This document shows positions 1 to 6,822 of a DNA stretch of 11,634 bases, in pieces. The position numbers and the translations under genes are program-made. Numbering within the stretch: position 1 is the first letter of the stretch; each line of letters begins with the position of its first letter. The stretch comes from an uncultured Alphaproteobacteria bacterium. Its GTDB lineage: Bacteria > Pseudomonadota > Alphaproteobacteria > RF32 > CAG-239. Location: the NCBI GenBank assembly GCA_910577095.1, contig CAJTLY010000027.1, positions 1 to 11,634 on the forward strand. The letters run 5' to 3'. The notes below the pieces were generated by a model that saw nothing but the letters and a program-made list of their open reading frames with translations, did no database searches and was not told the origin of the DNA.

Positions 1-38
1 CTTTGTCGAATAACTGCCCGAGGAATTCCTCGATTCTT

Positions 39-74
39 AAAAAAGCACTGTTTCATACGAAACAGTGCTTTTTT
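39..74. terminator. Bidirectional rho-independent terminator downstream of fadL
   Basis: A perfect 16-bp inverted repeat (39-54 with 59-74) surrounds the 4-base loop ATAC. The stem core is GCACTGTTTC and both outer ends are six A/T pairs, so a U-run follows the hairpin in either direction. On the minus strand it lies about 40 bases past the fadL stop and would end that transcript. It could also stop a plus-strand gene entering from the left, but no such gene can be confirmed here. Confidence 0.9.
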
Positions 75-113
75 GTAGGAAAGTTTCAAATAAACGAAAC
101 TTATTTATTTGCC

Positions 114-1403
114 TCAGAAGCTGTAATTGAGCGAAAAGGCAAATATGTTGACGCGGTTGGAATAGTCTGCCTTGAGGGCACCGCGGGAAGCGTCGCCGAT
201 GTGGTCACCGCGCAGGTTGACTTTGCTCTTGTCGGCATGAATATAGGTATAACCGACGTTGAAAGTCAGCTGTTCGTTATATTGATACTGCAAGCCGGCC
301 GAATACCAGATGCGGTTTGCATCGGGGATGCGCGGGGTGCGGTATTCGTCGCCGACGGCACTCTTGTCAAGCGCAACACCGAGACGCAGTTTCCACTGAT
401 CGTCAAGTTTGTAGCTGGTACCGAGAGCATAAAAGTCGGTATCTTTCCAGTTTTCTTCGGTAAAACTGAGGTTGGGTTTGTTTGCGCCGACGATATTCAG
501 GTTTTTGAAGCTGGACCAGAAAACGCGGCTGTATTCCGCCATAACCGCCCAACGGTCGTTAAGGTCGTGATAAGCGCCGATTGAGAAGCTGGCCGGAGTG
601 GTCAGACGTGCCGAAATATCCTGATCAAGTCCGGAAGGACCGAGCGCGCCGAGCTGAGACAGCAGGCCGCCGGCACCCATGGCGCCGTCGAAGTTGACTT
701 CGCCTTTGAGCTTGTGTCTGATTTGGCTGCGATAACCGACGCCGATGCGGGTTGCCGGGGTGAACTCGTACAAAGCGCCCAACTGATAGCCGACGTCAAG
801 CGTGTCACCGTTGAGGTTGGCATTGTCTTCAATGGCGCCGAGCGGGGTCGCCTGGCGGACGCCGTTGCGCAAAATGGCTTTGATATATTGAATTTGCATA
901 CCGGCGCCGAGCGATAATTTGTCGCTTGCCCGATAGGCGACCATCGGGGTGACGGTGGCGGCGGTTACTTTTGACAGCGTTCCGTGCATGCGGCCGGCCC
1001 AGTTGCTGTCGTATTTGGTAATCATACCGTAGGGAACATTGAGCGAGATGCCGCCGGTTACCTTGTCATTGAACTGATGAGAAAGGTAAAAATGCGGAGA
1101 CATGGCGGCATGGACAATATTGTCGACATAGCCGCTGGTTTCGCCAAACTCGTTAATGGCGTTTTTGGCGGTCGAACGCGGCGAAATCCATGTGCCGCCG
1201 GCATAGACGTTGGTGCCTTTGTGTTTGGCCAAAACGGCCGGGTTGTAGAACGAATAGGATATATCCTCGGCCCCGGCGGTGGCACCGGCAAAAGCGTTTC
1301 CTTGGGCGGAAGCCGATTGTTCTTTTAAGAAAAATCCAGATGCGTTGGCATTTGAACAGGCAAGAACCACTCCGAGAGCGGTCAAAGTCATTAGTCTTTT
1401 CAT
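114..1403 (-). CDS. fadL: FadL/TodX-family outer-membrane long-chain fatty-acid transporter
   Basis: A 429-residue protein with a Sec signal peptide (about residues 1-21, ending ANA before SGFFLKEQSA). The segment after the signal matches the FadL N-terminal hatch: a run rich in Gly and Ala (QGNAFAGATAGAEDIS), then the family signature FYNPA with N54, P55 and A56. The rest alternates short polar turns with amphipathic strands, and the chain ends in NYSF with the terminal Phe expected for barrel assembly. Length is close to E. coli FadL (446). The family carries long-chain fatty acids and other hydrophobic compounds across the outer membrane. The gene is divergent from the Aas-like gene, which could use the imported acids. 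The start is ATG at 1403, with only a weak ribosome site. C16 in the signal peptide is not a convincing lipobox because Leu occupies position -2. Family assignment is firm; the substrate is inferred. Confidence 0.92.
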   Translation of the reverse strand: MKRLMTLTALGVVLACSNANASGFFLKEQSASAQGNAFAGATAGAEDISYSFYNPAVLAKHKGTNVYAGGTWISPRSTAKNAINEFGETSGYVDNIVHAAMSPHFYLSHQFNDKVTGGISLNVPYGMITKYDSNWAGRMHGTLSKVTAATVTPMVAYRASDKLSLGAGMQIQYIKAILRNGVRQATPLGAIEDNANLNGDTLDVGYQLGALYEFTPATRIGVGYRSQIRHKLKGEVNFDGAMGAGGLLSQLGALGPSGLDQDISARLTTPASFSIGAYHDLNDRWAVMAEYSRVFWSSFKNLNIVGANKPNLSFTEENWKDTDFYALGTSYKLDDQWKLRLGVALDKSAVGDEYRTPRIPDANRIWYSAGLQYQYNEQLTFNVGYTYIHADKSKVNLRGDHIGDASRGALKADYSNRVNIFAFSLNYSF

Positions 1404-1705
1404 TTTAAAAAAATCTTATTGTAGTTTAATCCTTGCAACATTTTGCAATGGCGGAACCGCGGTATGAGATTTATGATATTATTTATTATGTTCAACGGGC
1501 GGTTTTTCCGTTTGCAACAAAACGAAATAAAATGTTACGCCTGAAATGTGTAAACAAAATGTAGTCAAAAATCAAGCATTTAATTTTATCCCCTGTATAT
1601 TTTATTAAAAAATCATTATTTTCAACGAATTAGACGAAAAACTTAATAATTGGTTAAGCAAAAGCGTTTTTATTCTTTACAAAATTCAGGCAGTAAGAGT
1701 AAATT
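1404..1705. other. AT-rich divergent intergenic region (fadL / aas)
   Basis: About 300 bases without a credible gene. It must hold the promoters for both divergent genes. On the plus strand a weak sigma70-like pair can be proposed (TTCAAC near 1622, 17-base gap, TAATAA), but neither box is strong. The palindromic hexamer TTGCAA occurs three times (1433, 1443, 1512). The plus-strand ribosome site is poor (AAGAG at 1695-1699, six bases before the aas start). No riboswitch or RNA gene is recognised. Confidence 0.5.
1433..1448. promoter_or_regulatory. Candidate operator: TTGCAA-N4-TTGCAA upstream of fadL
   Basis: Two copies of the self-complementary hexamer TTGCAA lie four bases apart, making a symmetric 16-base site 30-45 bases upstream of the fadL start. 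Symmetry and position fit a dimeric regulator's site, or one copy could act as a -35 box. The binding protein is unknown and the call rests only on symmetry and position. Confidence 0.3.
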
Positions 1706-3901
1706 ATGGTTATTGATAAAACTGTGGAGACTATCGCTTTGCGAAATTTTGTAAGATTTTGTTTGAGATCCGTTTTCAACTTGTTTAAAGTGAAATGCTC
1801 GATAGAATTTGACGAGAAAAAGACGCCGAAAAAAGGGGTATATGTTTCAAATCATGTTTCCTATCTGGATCCGATTTTGTTGTTCGCTTTTCTGCCGGGC
1901 AATCCGGTGTTTGCGCTGAACGGACATTTGTATCGCAGCCGGCTGATCCGCTTTTTGATGCGTACAGCCGATGTTATGCCTTTTAACCCGATTGAACCGG
2001 GAGATATCAAAGAACTGATCGCTAAAGTCGACAGCGGACGCCTGTGCGTTATTTTTGCGGAAGGGCGCGTAACCGAAAGCGGCGGGTTGATGAAAATCTA
2101 TGAAGCGCCGGGGCTGGTTGCCGACAAATCGAAAGCGCCGCTGATCCCGGTATGGATCGAAGGACCGCAGTACGGCTATTTCTCTAAGACGAAAGGCAAG
2201 CTGCCGCACCGGCCGCTGCCCAAAGTACGGGTGATTGTCGGCAAGCCGCGCAGTTTTCGCTTAAAAGACGAACTGCGCCGTCAGCGCGATCACATCAGCA
2301 ACGAAGTCTATATGATTCTGCGCGAGATGAGTTTTGAAGTTCGTTACAATCCCAACATTTCATTGTTTGCTCAGTTGATGAAAACCGCCAAAGTTCATGC
2401 CAAAAAAGGGTTGTTCCGGCGGCCGAAGTTTGTTGAAGACGTTCAACGCAAGCTGCAGTCGTATCGTGATATCATCATAAAATCTTTTGTGATCGGCAAA
2501 TATTTTAAACGCCGTACCGAACCCGAAGAACATGTCGGTATGCTGCTGCCTAACTCGGTTGCGGCTTTGTGCAGCTTTTTCGGGTTGTCCGCTTACGGAA
2601 GAATTCCGGTTATGCTGAACTTCTCGGTCGGCGCGCAAAATATGATTTCGATGTGCAAAACCGCTCAGGTGCGGATTGTGATTACGTCGCTGATGTTTGT
2701 CAAAACCGCCAAGATGGAAGATGCGGTGAAGATGATCGAAGAAGCCGGCGTAAAGGTGTTCTATCTGGAAAAAATGGCCAAGGAAATCGGCCTGTGGGAC
2801 AAGATCAACGCTTATCTGCGCTATAAAATCAAACGGGTGCCGATCAAAAAAGGCGGCAATCGCAAGGCAGTGATCCTGTTTACCTCAGGTTCCGAAGGGG
2901 CGCCTAAGGCGGTGGTTTTGAGCCATGCCAACATTATTTCGAATATTAAACAGATGTCGGCGATTGAAACGATCAACGTTACCGATACCGTTTTTAACGC
3001 GCTGCCGATGTTTCACAGTTTCGGGCTGGTGGTCGGCACGTTGTTTCCGTTGTTTGAAGGGGCTAAGCTGTTCTTGTATCCGTCGCCGCTGCATTATCGC
3101 GTGGTTGCGGAAATCGTGTATGAGATCGGCGCTTCGATCATGTTTGGTACCGATACGTTTTTCCGCGGTTACGGAAGAATTGCCCATCCGTTCGATTTTC
3201 ACAACATTCGCTTTATGTTCGGGGGCGCCGAAGCTGTTAAGCCGGACACCCGCAATATTTGGATGGAACGTTTGGGAATCCGGGTGTTGGAAGCTTACGG
3301 GTCAACCGAGTGTTCGCCGGTCGTGAGCGCCAACAACCGTATCTTCAACCGGTTTGGTTCGATCGGCAAGCTGTTGCCCGCCATTGAGTACAAAATCGAA
3401 CCGGTGCCGGGAATTGAAAAAGGCGGCGAACTGGTGGTGCGCGGACCCAACATTATGATGGGATATATTATGCCTGACAATCCGGGCGTGCTGGTACCGC
3501 TTAAGGACGGCTGGTATCATACCGGAGACGTGGTCGAAATTGATGAAATCGGCTTCGTTTATATTCGTGACCGGATCAAACGTTTTGCCAAGATCGGCGG
3601 CGAGATGGTTTCGCTTAATGCCGTCAATGAGATGGTTTGCAAGGCTTATGAGGCCGACGGCGAATTTCAGTACGGCGTGGTGGCCACCCCGCATGAAAGC
3701 AAAGGCGAGCAGATCGTTCTGGCAACCAACAACAAGAATGTTACGCAGGAAGGGCTGCACGCTTATATTAAAGCAAATTCAATGTCGGAATTGTATCTGC
3801 CGCGGGTGATCCTGTATATGGAGAAACTCCCTGTTTTTGCAACCGGCAAAGCTGATAACGTCACTTTGAAGAAAATGGTGCTGGAAGAGCTTGAAAAATA
3901 G
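1706..3901 (+). CDS. aas: Bifunctional acyltransferase / acyl-ACP synthetase (Aas-like)
   Basis: A 731-residue two-domain protein, close to E. coli Aas (719). The N-terminal part is a PlsC-type acyltransferase with the HxxxxD motif NHVSYLD (H50, D55) and FAEGR (E119-R121), followed by GLMKIYEAPG as in Aas. From about residue 270 an AMP-forming ligase follows: P-loop TSGSEGAPK (393-401), YGSTE (531-535), GWYHTGD (D608), a YIRDRIKR hinge (around 623) and a late TGK whose K715 is the candidate catalytic lysine of the adenylation step. In E. coli this enzyme activates free fatty acid on ACP and re-acylates lysophosphatidylethanolamine at the inner membrane. The partner transporter gene lplT is not adjacent; instead FadL is divergent. 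That suggests direct use of exogenous fatty acids, which is inference. Start ATG 1706 gives an N-terminus about 13 residues longer than E. coli Aas. A terminator follows closely. Confidence 0.9.
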   Translation: MVIDKTVETIALRNFVRFCLRSVFNLFKVKCSIEFDEKKTPKKGVYVSNHVSYLDPILLFAFLPGNPVFALNGHLYRSRLIRFLMRTADVMPFNPIEPGDIKELIAKVDSGRLCVIFAEGRVTESGGLMKIYEAPGLVADKSKAPLIPVWIEGPQYGYFSKTKGKLPHRPLPKVRVIVGKPRSFRLKDELRRQRDHISNEVYMILREMSFEVRYNPNISLFAQLMKTAKVHAKKGLFRRPKFVEDVQRKLQSYRDIIIKSFVIGKYFKRRTEPEEHVGMLLPNSVAALCSFFGLSAYGRIPVMLNFSVGAQNMISMCKTAQVRIVITSLMFVKTAKMEDAVKMIEEAGVKVFYLEKMAKEIGLWDKINAYLRYKIKRVPIKKGGNRKAVILFTSGSEGAPKAVVLSHANIISNIKQMSAIETINVTDTVFNALPMFHSFGLVVGTLFPLFEGAKLFLYPSPLHYRVVAEIVYEIGASIMFGTDTFFRGYGRIAHPFDFHNIRFMFGGAEAVKPDTRNIWMERLGIRVLEAYGSTECSPVVSANNRIFNRFGSIGKLLPAIEYKIEPVPGIEKGGELVVRGPNIMMGYIMPDNPGVLVPLKDGWYHTGDVVEIDEIGFVYIRDRIKRFAKIGGEMVSLNAVNEMVCKAYEADGEFQYGVVATPHESKGEQIVLATNNKNVTQEGLHAYIKANSMSELYLPRVILYMEKLPVFATGKADNVTLKKMVLEELEK

Positions 3902-3923
3902 CTTTCCGGTGCCGAAGTCTTTG

Positions 3924-3953
3924 AAAATCCCCGGTGTAGCCGGGGATTTTTGT
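3924..3953 (+). terminator. Rho-independent terminator of aas
   Basis: An 11-bp stem, AAAATCCCCGG (3924-3934) with CCGGGGATTTT (3940-3950), has a 5-base loop and a T-run at 3947-3951. It lies 22 bases after the aas stop, so aas ends its own transcript. Confidence 0.92.
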
Positions 3954-4037
3954 GTGATGGAATAATTGAATTTGGCCTTTTTTTCTCCCAAGGGTTGCAG
4001 AAGGCGTCCTTTTTTGAGGTTTGAGAAAGGTTCCTTC

Positions 4038-4085
4038 TTGCAATTTGCAAAAAAGCATTTATTCTGACGGTAATTAATTTTGCAA
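4038..4085. promoter_or_regulatory. Cluster of three TTGCAA sites upstream of the OmpA-like lipoprotein
   Basis: TTGCAA occurs at 4038-4043, 4045-4050 and 4080-4085, just before the ribosome site AGGAGA (4088-4093). The first copy stands 16 bases from TATTCT (4060-4065), so it could be a -35 box matching TTGACA at four of six positions. The same hexamer is clustered in front of fadL. The call is promoter or operator, with no way to decide from sequence alone. Confidence 0.3.
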
Positions 4086-4099
4086 ACAGGAGAACAAAG

Positions 4100-4744
4100 A
4101 TGCGAAAATCTGTATTAAGCTTATTGTTAGCCGTCAGCCTGCTCGGCGGTTGTGCAACGGATCCGTATACCGGACAAAGCAAAGTTTCCAAAACGGCTTG
4201 GGGAACCGGTATCGGGACCGCGGTCGGTGCCGGGGTCGGCGCGCTGGTCGGCGGTGAAAAAGGTGCTTTGATCGGTGCCGGAATCGGTGCGGTCGGCGGT
4301 GCGGCTGCCGGAGGATATATGGATTTGCAGGCAAGAAAACTGCGTCAGGAACTGGTCGGAACCGGCGTTCAGGTTGCAGTGTTGGAAAACGGCCAGATTC
4401 AGTTGATTATGCCGAGCAATATTACTTTTGACTTTGATTCGGCAGTGTTTAAAACCGGATTTAACCATACGCTTGATTCGGTTGCGAAGGTGTTGAAGGA
4501 ATATAACAAAACCAATGTTATTGTTGCCGGATATACCGATAATGTCGGCAAAGCCGATTATAATAATCAATTGTCGTTGCGACGCGCTCAGGCGGTTGCC
4601 GACTATCTGATTTTACGGAATGTCTCTCCGGCAAGAATCAGCGTATACGGTTACGGTTCTCAGTATCCGGTTGCTTCAAACGCTACTGAAGCCGGCCGTG
4701 CCCAAAACCGGCGGGTTACGATCACCCTGCAACAAATTCAGTAA
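4100..4744 (+). CDS. Outer-membrane lipoprotein with glycine zipper and OmpA peptidoglycan-binding domain (YiaD-like)
   Basis: 214 residues. The N-terminus is a lipoprotein signal with lipobox LGGC and lipidated C18. Ala at +2 favours sorting to the outer membrane. Residues about 35-73 form a glycine-zipper segment (repeated GxGxG and GAGIG patterns). Residues about 105-214 are an OmpA C-terminal domain: D147 in TDNVG and R162 in LSLRRA sit 15 residues apart, as do the E. coli OmpA residues D271 and R286 that hold diaminopimelate, and NRRVTITL closes the domain. It probably ties the outer membrane to peptidoglycan. Start ATG 4100 is supported by AGGAGA six bases upstream. It is a single-gene unit between two terminators. 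Domain architecture matches YiaD-type proteins; Pal is less likely because of the glycine zipper and the absence of tol genes nearby. Confidence 0.9.
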   Translation: MRKSVLSLLLAVSLLGGCATDPYTGQSKVSKTAWGTGIGTAVGAGVGALVGGEKGALIGAGIGAVGGAAAGGYMDLQARKLRQELVGTGVQVAVLENGQIQLIMPSNITFDFDSAVFKTGFNHTLDSVAKVLKEYNKTNVIVAGYTDNVGKADYNNQLSLRRAQAVADYLILRNVSPARISVYGYGSQYPVASNATEAGRAQNRRVTITLQQIQ

Positions 4745-4766
4745 AACACCGAGGTCGTTTTTTGAT

Positions 4767-4793
4767 AATGCCGCATGAAAATGCGGCATTTTT
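4767..4793 (+). terminator. Rho-independent terminator of the OmpA-like lipoprotein gene
   Basis: A 10-bp perfect stem, AATGCCGCAT (4767-4776) with ATGCGGCATT (4781-4790), has a GAAA tetraloop of GNRA type and a T-run to 4793. It begins 22 bases after the stop codon. Confidence 0.93.
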
Positions 4794-4853
4794 GTGATAT
4801 GTGTAAGAATTTTTCGTCTGCCGTGAACATTTTTTTAGGGTAGGACAAGTATT

Positions 4854-4882
4854 CGGAAGCTGTCTTCCGGCGATGGTGCCGG
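4854..4882 (+). other. Two overlapping, mutually exclusive small hairpins in the leader of the secreted-protein gene
   Basis: CGGAAG (4854-4859) pairs with CTTCCG (4864-4869) around the loop CTGT. CCGG (4867-4870) can instead pair with CCGG (4879-4882). The two share bases 4867-4869. They sit about 100 bases before the start at 4983. Only the base pairing is seen; a regulatory role is speculative, and no known riboswitch is recognised. Nothing else stands out between 4794 and 4970. Confidence 0.25.
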
Positions 4883-4982
4883 GAGATGAAAAAACGATTA
4901 TAATCTCAATATCTATTGAATGGAAGTCAGGGTGATACAATATCTGATAGTGACATGTAACAATAGTAAAAGGATGAAAATC

Positions 4983-5321
4983 ATGAAAAAGCTGTCCGCT
5001 TTGATAATGTTTACGTTGTTGGCTACGGTCGGATATTATATCGGCAATGCAGTGGCGCAAAATAAAACCGCGCAGGATGCCCAGACGAACGGAGACGGAG
5101 TTTTGGTTGTGGAAGAAGAGTATGACGTTGTTGTACCGGCAACTGACAAAACTCCTGCCGACGCCCGAACTTCGGTTTCGCCGGCAGCTGTTCCGGCCGC
5201 TGCGACAACTTCCGCTGCCGCTCGCAAGGCTGCCGTTCGGAATAATAATATGTCCGAAAACTCCGGTAATGACACCGTGGTCGAAGAAACGGTAACCGAA
5301 GAAGGATATGTTGAAGAATAA
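4983..5321 (+). CDS. Small secreted acidic protein of unknown function
   Basis: 112 residues if started at ATG 4983. I chose this start because AAAAGGA (4968-4974) is well placed for it; the in-frame ATG at 4974 overlaps that ribosome site. Residues 1-25 form a clear Sec signal peptide (MKK, hydrophobic core, AVA before QNK), so the mature part is about 87 residues. It has an acidic, Val-rich stretch (VLVVEEEYDVVV), a low-complexity Ala/Pro/Thr/Ser middle with a few basic residues, an Asn patch and a very acidic C-terminus (VVEETVTEEGYVEE). There is no Cys, no membrane segment after the signal and no recognised domain. It is probably disordered in the periplasm or outside the cell. It is monocistronic, with its own terminator. 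I do not recognise a family. Confidence 0.75.
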   Translation: MKKLSALIMFTLLATVGYYIGNAVAQNKTAQDAQTNGDGVLVVEEEYDVVVPATDKTPADARTSVSPAAVPAAATTSAAARKAAVRNNNMSENSGNDTVVEETVTEEGYVEE

Positions 5322-5353
5322 CCAATTATTAAGTACACTTTCCACCGAGACTG

Positions 5354-5402
5354 CCCTCAAAGGATTTTCCCCCAACCCCTCGTCCTTTGAGGGATTTTTT
5401 TT
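5354..5402 (+). terminator. Rho-independent terminator with a long C-rich loop
   Basis: An 11-bp stem, CCCTCAAAGGA (5354-5364) with TCCTTTGAGGG (5383-5393), encloses an 18-base loop rich in C (CCCCCAACCCC), followed by eight T (5395-5402). It lies 32 bases after the stop of the small secreted protein. The loop is unusually long for a plain terminator, so the unit might be a dispersed genomic repeat doing this job. Confidence 0.85.
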
Positions 5403-5448
5403 GCCTAAAAATAAGGGGAACGGGAGAAAGCGATGTTTCTGATGATAT

Positions 5449-5479
5449 AAAAAAAGCACCGCCGTTTGGGCAGCGGTGC
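5449..5479 (-). terminator. Minus-strand terminator of the outer-membrane barrel gene
   Basis: GCACCGC (5456-5462) pairs with GCGGTGC (5473-5479). On the minus strand the hairpin is followed by seven T (complement of A at 5449-5455). It lies about 20 bases past the barrel gene's stop and faces the plus-strand terminator ending at 5402. Confidence 0.85.
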
Positions 5480-5500
5480 GTTACAAAAGCCGGGACCGGT

Positions 5501-6058
5501 TTATCTGAAGGTATATCGGACGCCCAACGAATATTCGGTGATGTGATCAAGGTTATCCAGTCGGTCTGTTTTAATGTAACGGGCCAAAAGACGCGCCGAC
5601 CAGTTTTGATCAATGTTGTAAGTCAGACCGCCGCCGAAACGATAGCCCCATCCGTGATCCCGACGGTCGCGCGAAAAGCGGTAGTTGTATTTGAAAGTGT
5701 ATTCGCCGATTCCCATTGTTGCCGTCGGCGCAAAAGCGCCGTCGCAGCCCAGCGGCAGGTAAGCCAGCATATCCAGACCATAGGCCTGAAAAGCGGAATC
5801 TTTAAGATTGTCGGTTGTATGAAATTTATGTTTGTCGGAATACTGGTAAAACAGTTCGGTACCGAAATACGGATTGTAAACGGAACCCAAAGTAAGGGAA
5901 CCGGAATTGTGGTAAGAGTGATAGTCGTCCGCTTTGACGGTGTCATAAGCATAATTGACGCCGAGATAAGGTTTGTAGTCGTTTTCGACGGCAGCCGCAT
6001 TTCCTGCACTGAGCCCGAAAGCGGCCGTAAGCAGCATAACTGTGGTTATTTTTTGCAT
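5501..6058 (-). CDS. Small outer-membrane beta-barrel protein (8-strand type)
   Basis: 185 residues from ATG 6058. This start is preferred over an upstream in-frame GTG at 6079 because AAAGGA (6070-6065) lies six bases before it and the signal peptide then begins cleanly (MQKITT). Residues 1-23 are a Sec signal ending NAAA. The mature chain alternates aromatic and polar residues in strand-like runs (KPYLGVNYAYD, FGTELFYQY, WGYRFGGGLTYNI, EYSLGVRYTF), the pattern of the OmpA-transmembrane/opacity-like barrel superfamily at the right size for eight strands. The last residues are YTFR, so the usual terminal Phe is followed by one Arg. There is a single Cys near the middle. No enzyme motif is seen, and porin, adhesin and structural roles are all possible. 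It is divergent from the prepilin-like gene across about 95 AT-rich bases. Confidence 0.8.
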   Translation of the reverse strand: MQKITTVMLLTAAFGLSAGNAAAVENDYKPYLGVNYAYDTVKADDYHSYHNSGSLTLGSVYNPYFGTELFYQYSDKHKFHTTDNLKDSAFQAYGLDMLAYLPLGCDGAFAPTATMGIGEYTFKYNYRFSRDRRDHGWGYRFGGGLTYNIDQNWSARLLARYIKTDRLDNLDHITEYSLGVRYTFR

Positions 6059-6152
6059 TTTTGTTCCTTTCTTTATCACTTTTTAATATAATTAAACTAC
6101 GATTTCAGAAAGTAAAGTAAAAAATAGAAACATTCCGCAAAGGAGTTGTGTT

Positions 6153-6698
6153 ATGAACAGGTTGAAAGCCGAAGCCGGATATACGTTGATTGAGTCGATC
6201 GGTTTTATTGCCGTGATTTCAATGCTGGCGATTTCGATTATTTCGCTGATTAACAATATGCTCGACAAATATCGGATGAGCCGTGTGACGCAGCAGATTG
6301 TCGAGTTGCAAAAAAACATTGATTTTCGCTTTGCGTCGTCCCAGAACTTTAAGGATCTGAAAGTCAAGCAAATGGTGAAGGAGAAAATCGTTCCCGGCGA
6401 TATGGCGGACGGCGAGAACTTGTATCATGCCTATCACGGCGACGTCGAACTCAAGGCAGTGCAGCAAAACAGCGCCTATACGATTACTTTTAAAGGGCTG
6501 CCTTATACCCCGTGTCTGGAACTGGCGATGGTGGACTGGATGACAGGATATAATTCGCATTTGATGCACATTAAGGTTAACAGTAAATATTTTACCTGGC
6601 AGGGAAGTGCCGAATCGGCCCTGCCGATGGATTTTGCCAATGCGCAGGAAGCCTGTAAGCACGACCAGGAGAATGTGATTACGTGGCAGTTTCAGTAA
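6153..6698 (+). CDS. Orphan type IV prepilin-like protein (PilS-type)
   Basis: 181 residues. The short charged leader ends at G9 and is followed by YTLIES, a prepilin peptidase site (cleavage after Gly, then T2, L3, I4 and E5 of the mature protein). Next comes a long hydrophobic helix (GFIAVISMLAISIISLI) and a soluble C-terminal domain. C121 and C168 near the end could form the disulfide loop of pilins; the segment PYTPCLELAMVDW resembles PilS-type major pilins, which is a resemblance only. The mature first residue is Tyr rather than the usual Phe. Start ATG 6153 has an excellent ribosome site (AAAGGAG, 6139-6145). No assembly ATPase, platform protein, secretin or peptidase gene is nearby, so the machinery must be elsewhere. 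A pseudopilin of a secretion system remains possible. Confidence 0.8.
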   Translation: MNRLKAEAGYTLIESIGFIAVISMLAISIISLINNMLDKYRMSRVTQQIVELQKNIDFRFASSQNFKDLKVKQMVKEKIVPGDMADGENLYHAYHGDVELKAVQQNSAYTITFKGLPYTPCLELAMVDWMTGYNSHLMHIKVNSKYFTWQGSAESALPMDFANAQEACKHDQENVITWQFQ

Positions 6699-6744
6699 AA
6701 CATTGCCGCGGCGGTCGAAAACTGGGCGCAAGGTGATTTTTTAC

Positions 6745-6773
6745 TTGAAGAAAAGCATTGAAATTTATATATA
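6745..6773 (+). promoter_or_regulatory. Sigma70-type promoter of the dksA operon
   Basis: TTGAAG (6745-6750) and TATATA (6768-6773) are separated by 17 bases. Start-proximal transcription around 6780 would give a leader of about 40 bases before the dksA start at 6823. It is the best promoter match in the window and stands directly ahead of the four-gene operon. Confidence 0.6.
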
Positions 6774-6822
6774 GTGGGCTATATGAAACCGATTGTAACA
6801 ATATAACTAGATGGAGAGACAC

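Noticed and set aside
1..13. Possible last codons (FVE then stop) of a plus-strand gene entering from the left
   Set aside because: Four codons cannot support a gene call, although the following terminator would suit one.
19..32. 14-base perfect palindrome CGAGGAATTCCTCG beside the first terminator
   Set aside because: No loop, no repeat elsewhere in the window and no gene to regulate; it may be chance.
3..584. Plus-strand open frame at the left edge
   Set aside because: It runs through the terminator and antisense to the FadL barrel; it has no domain or ribosome site.
1353..1364. Cysteine in the FadL signal peptide as a lipoprotein site
   Set aside because: Leu at -2 does not fit a lipobox, and FadL proteins need a free N-terminal hatch after ordinary signal cleavage.
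4722..5459. 245-codon minus-strand open frame crossing two terminators and the small secreted gene
   Set aside because: Its composition is not protein-like, it spans both hairpin terminators, and the plus-strand gene with a signal peptide and ribosome site explains the region.
6703..6742. Possible terminator after the prepilin gene (GC-rich stretch followed by six T)
   Set aside because: No continuous stem could be formed; the arms match only in fragments.
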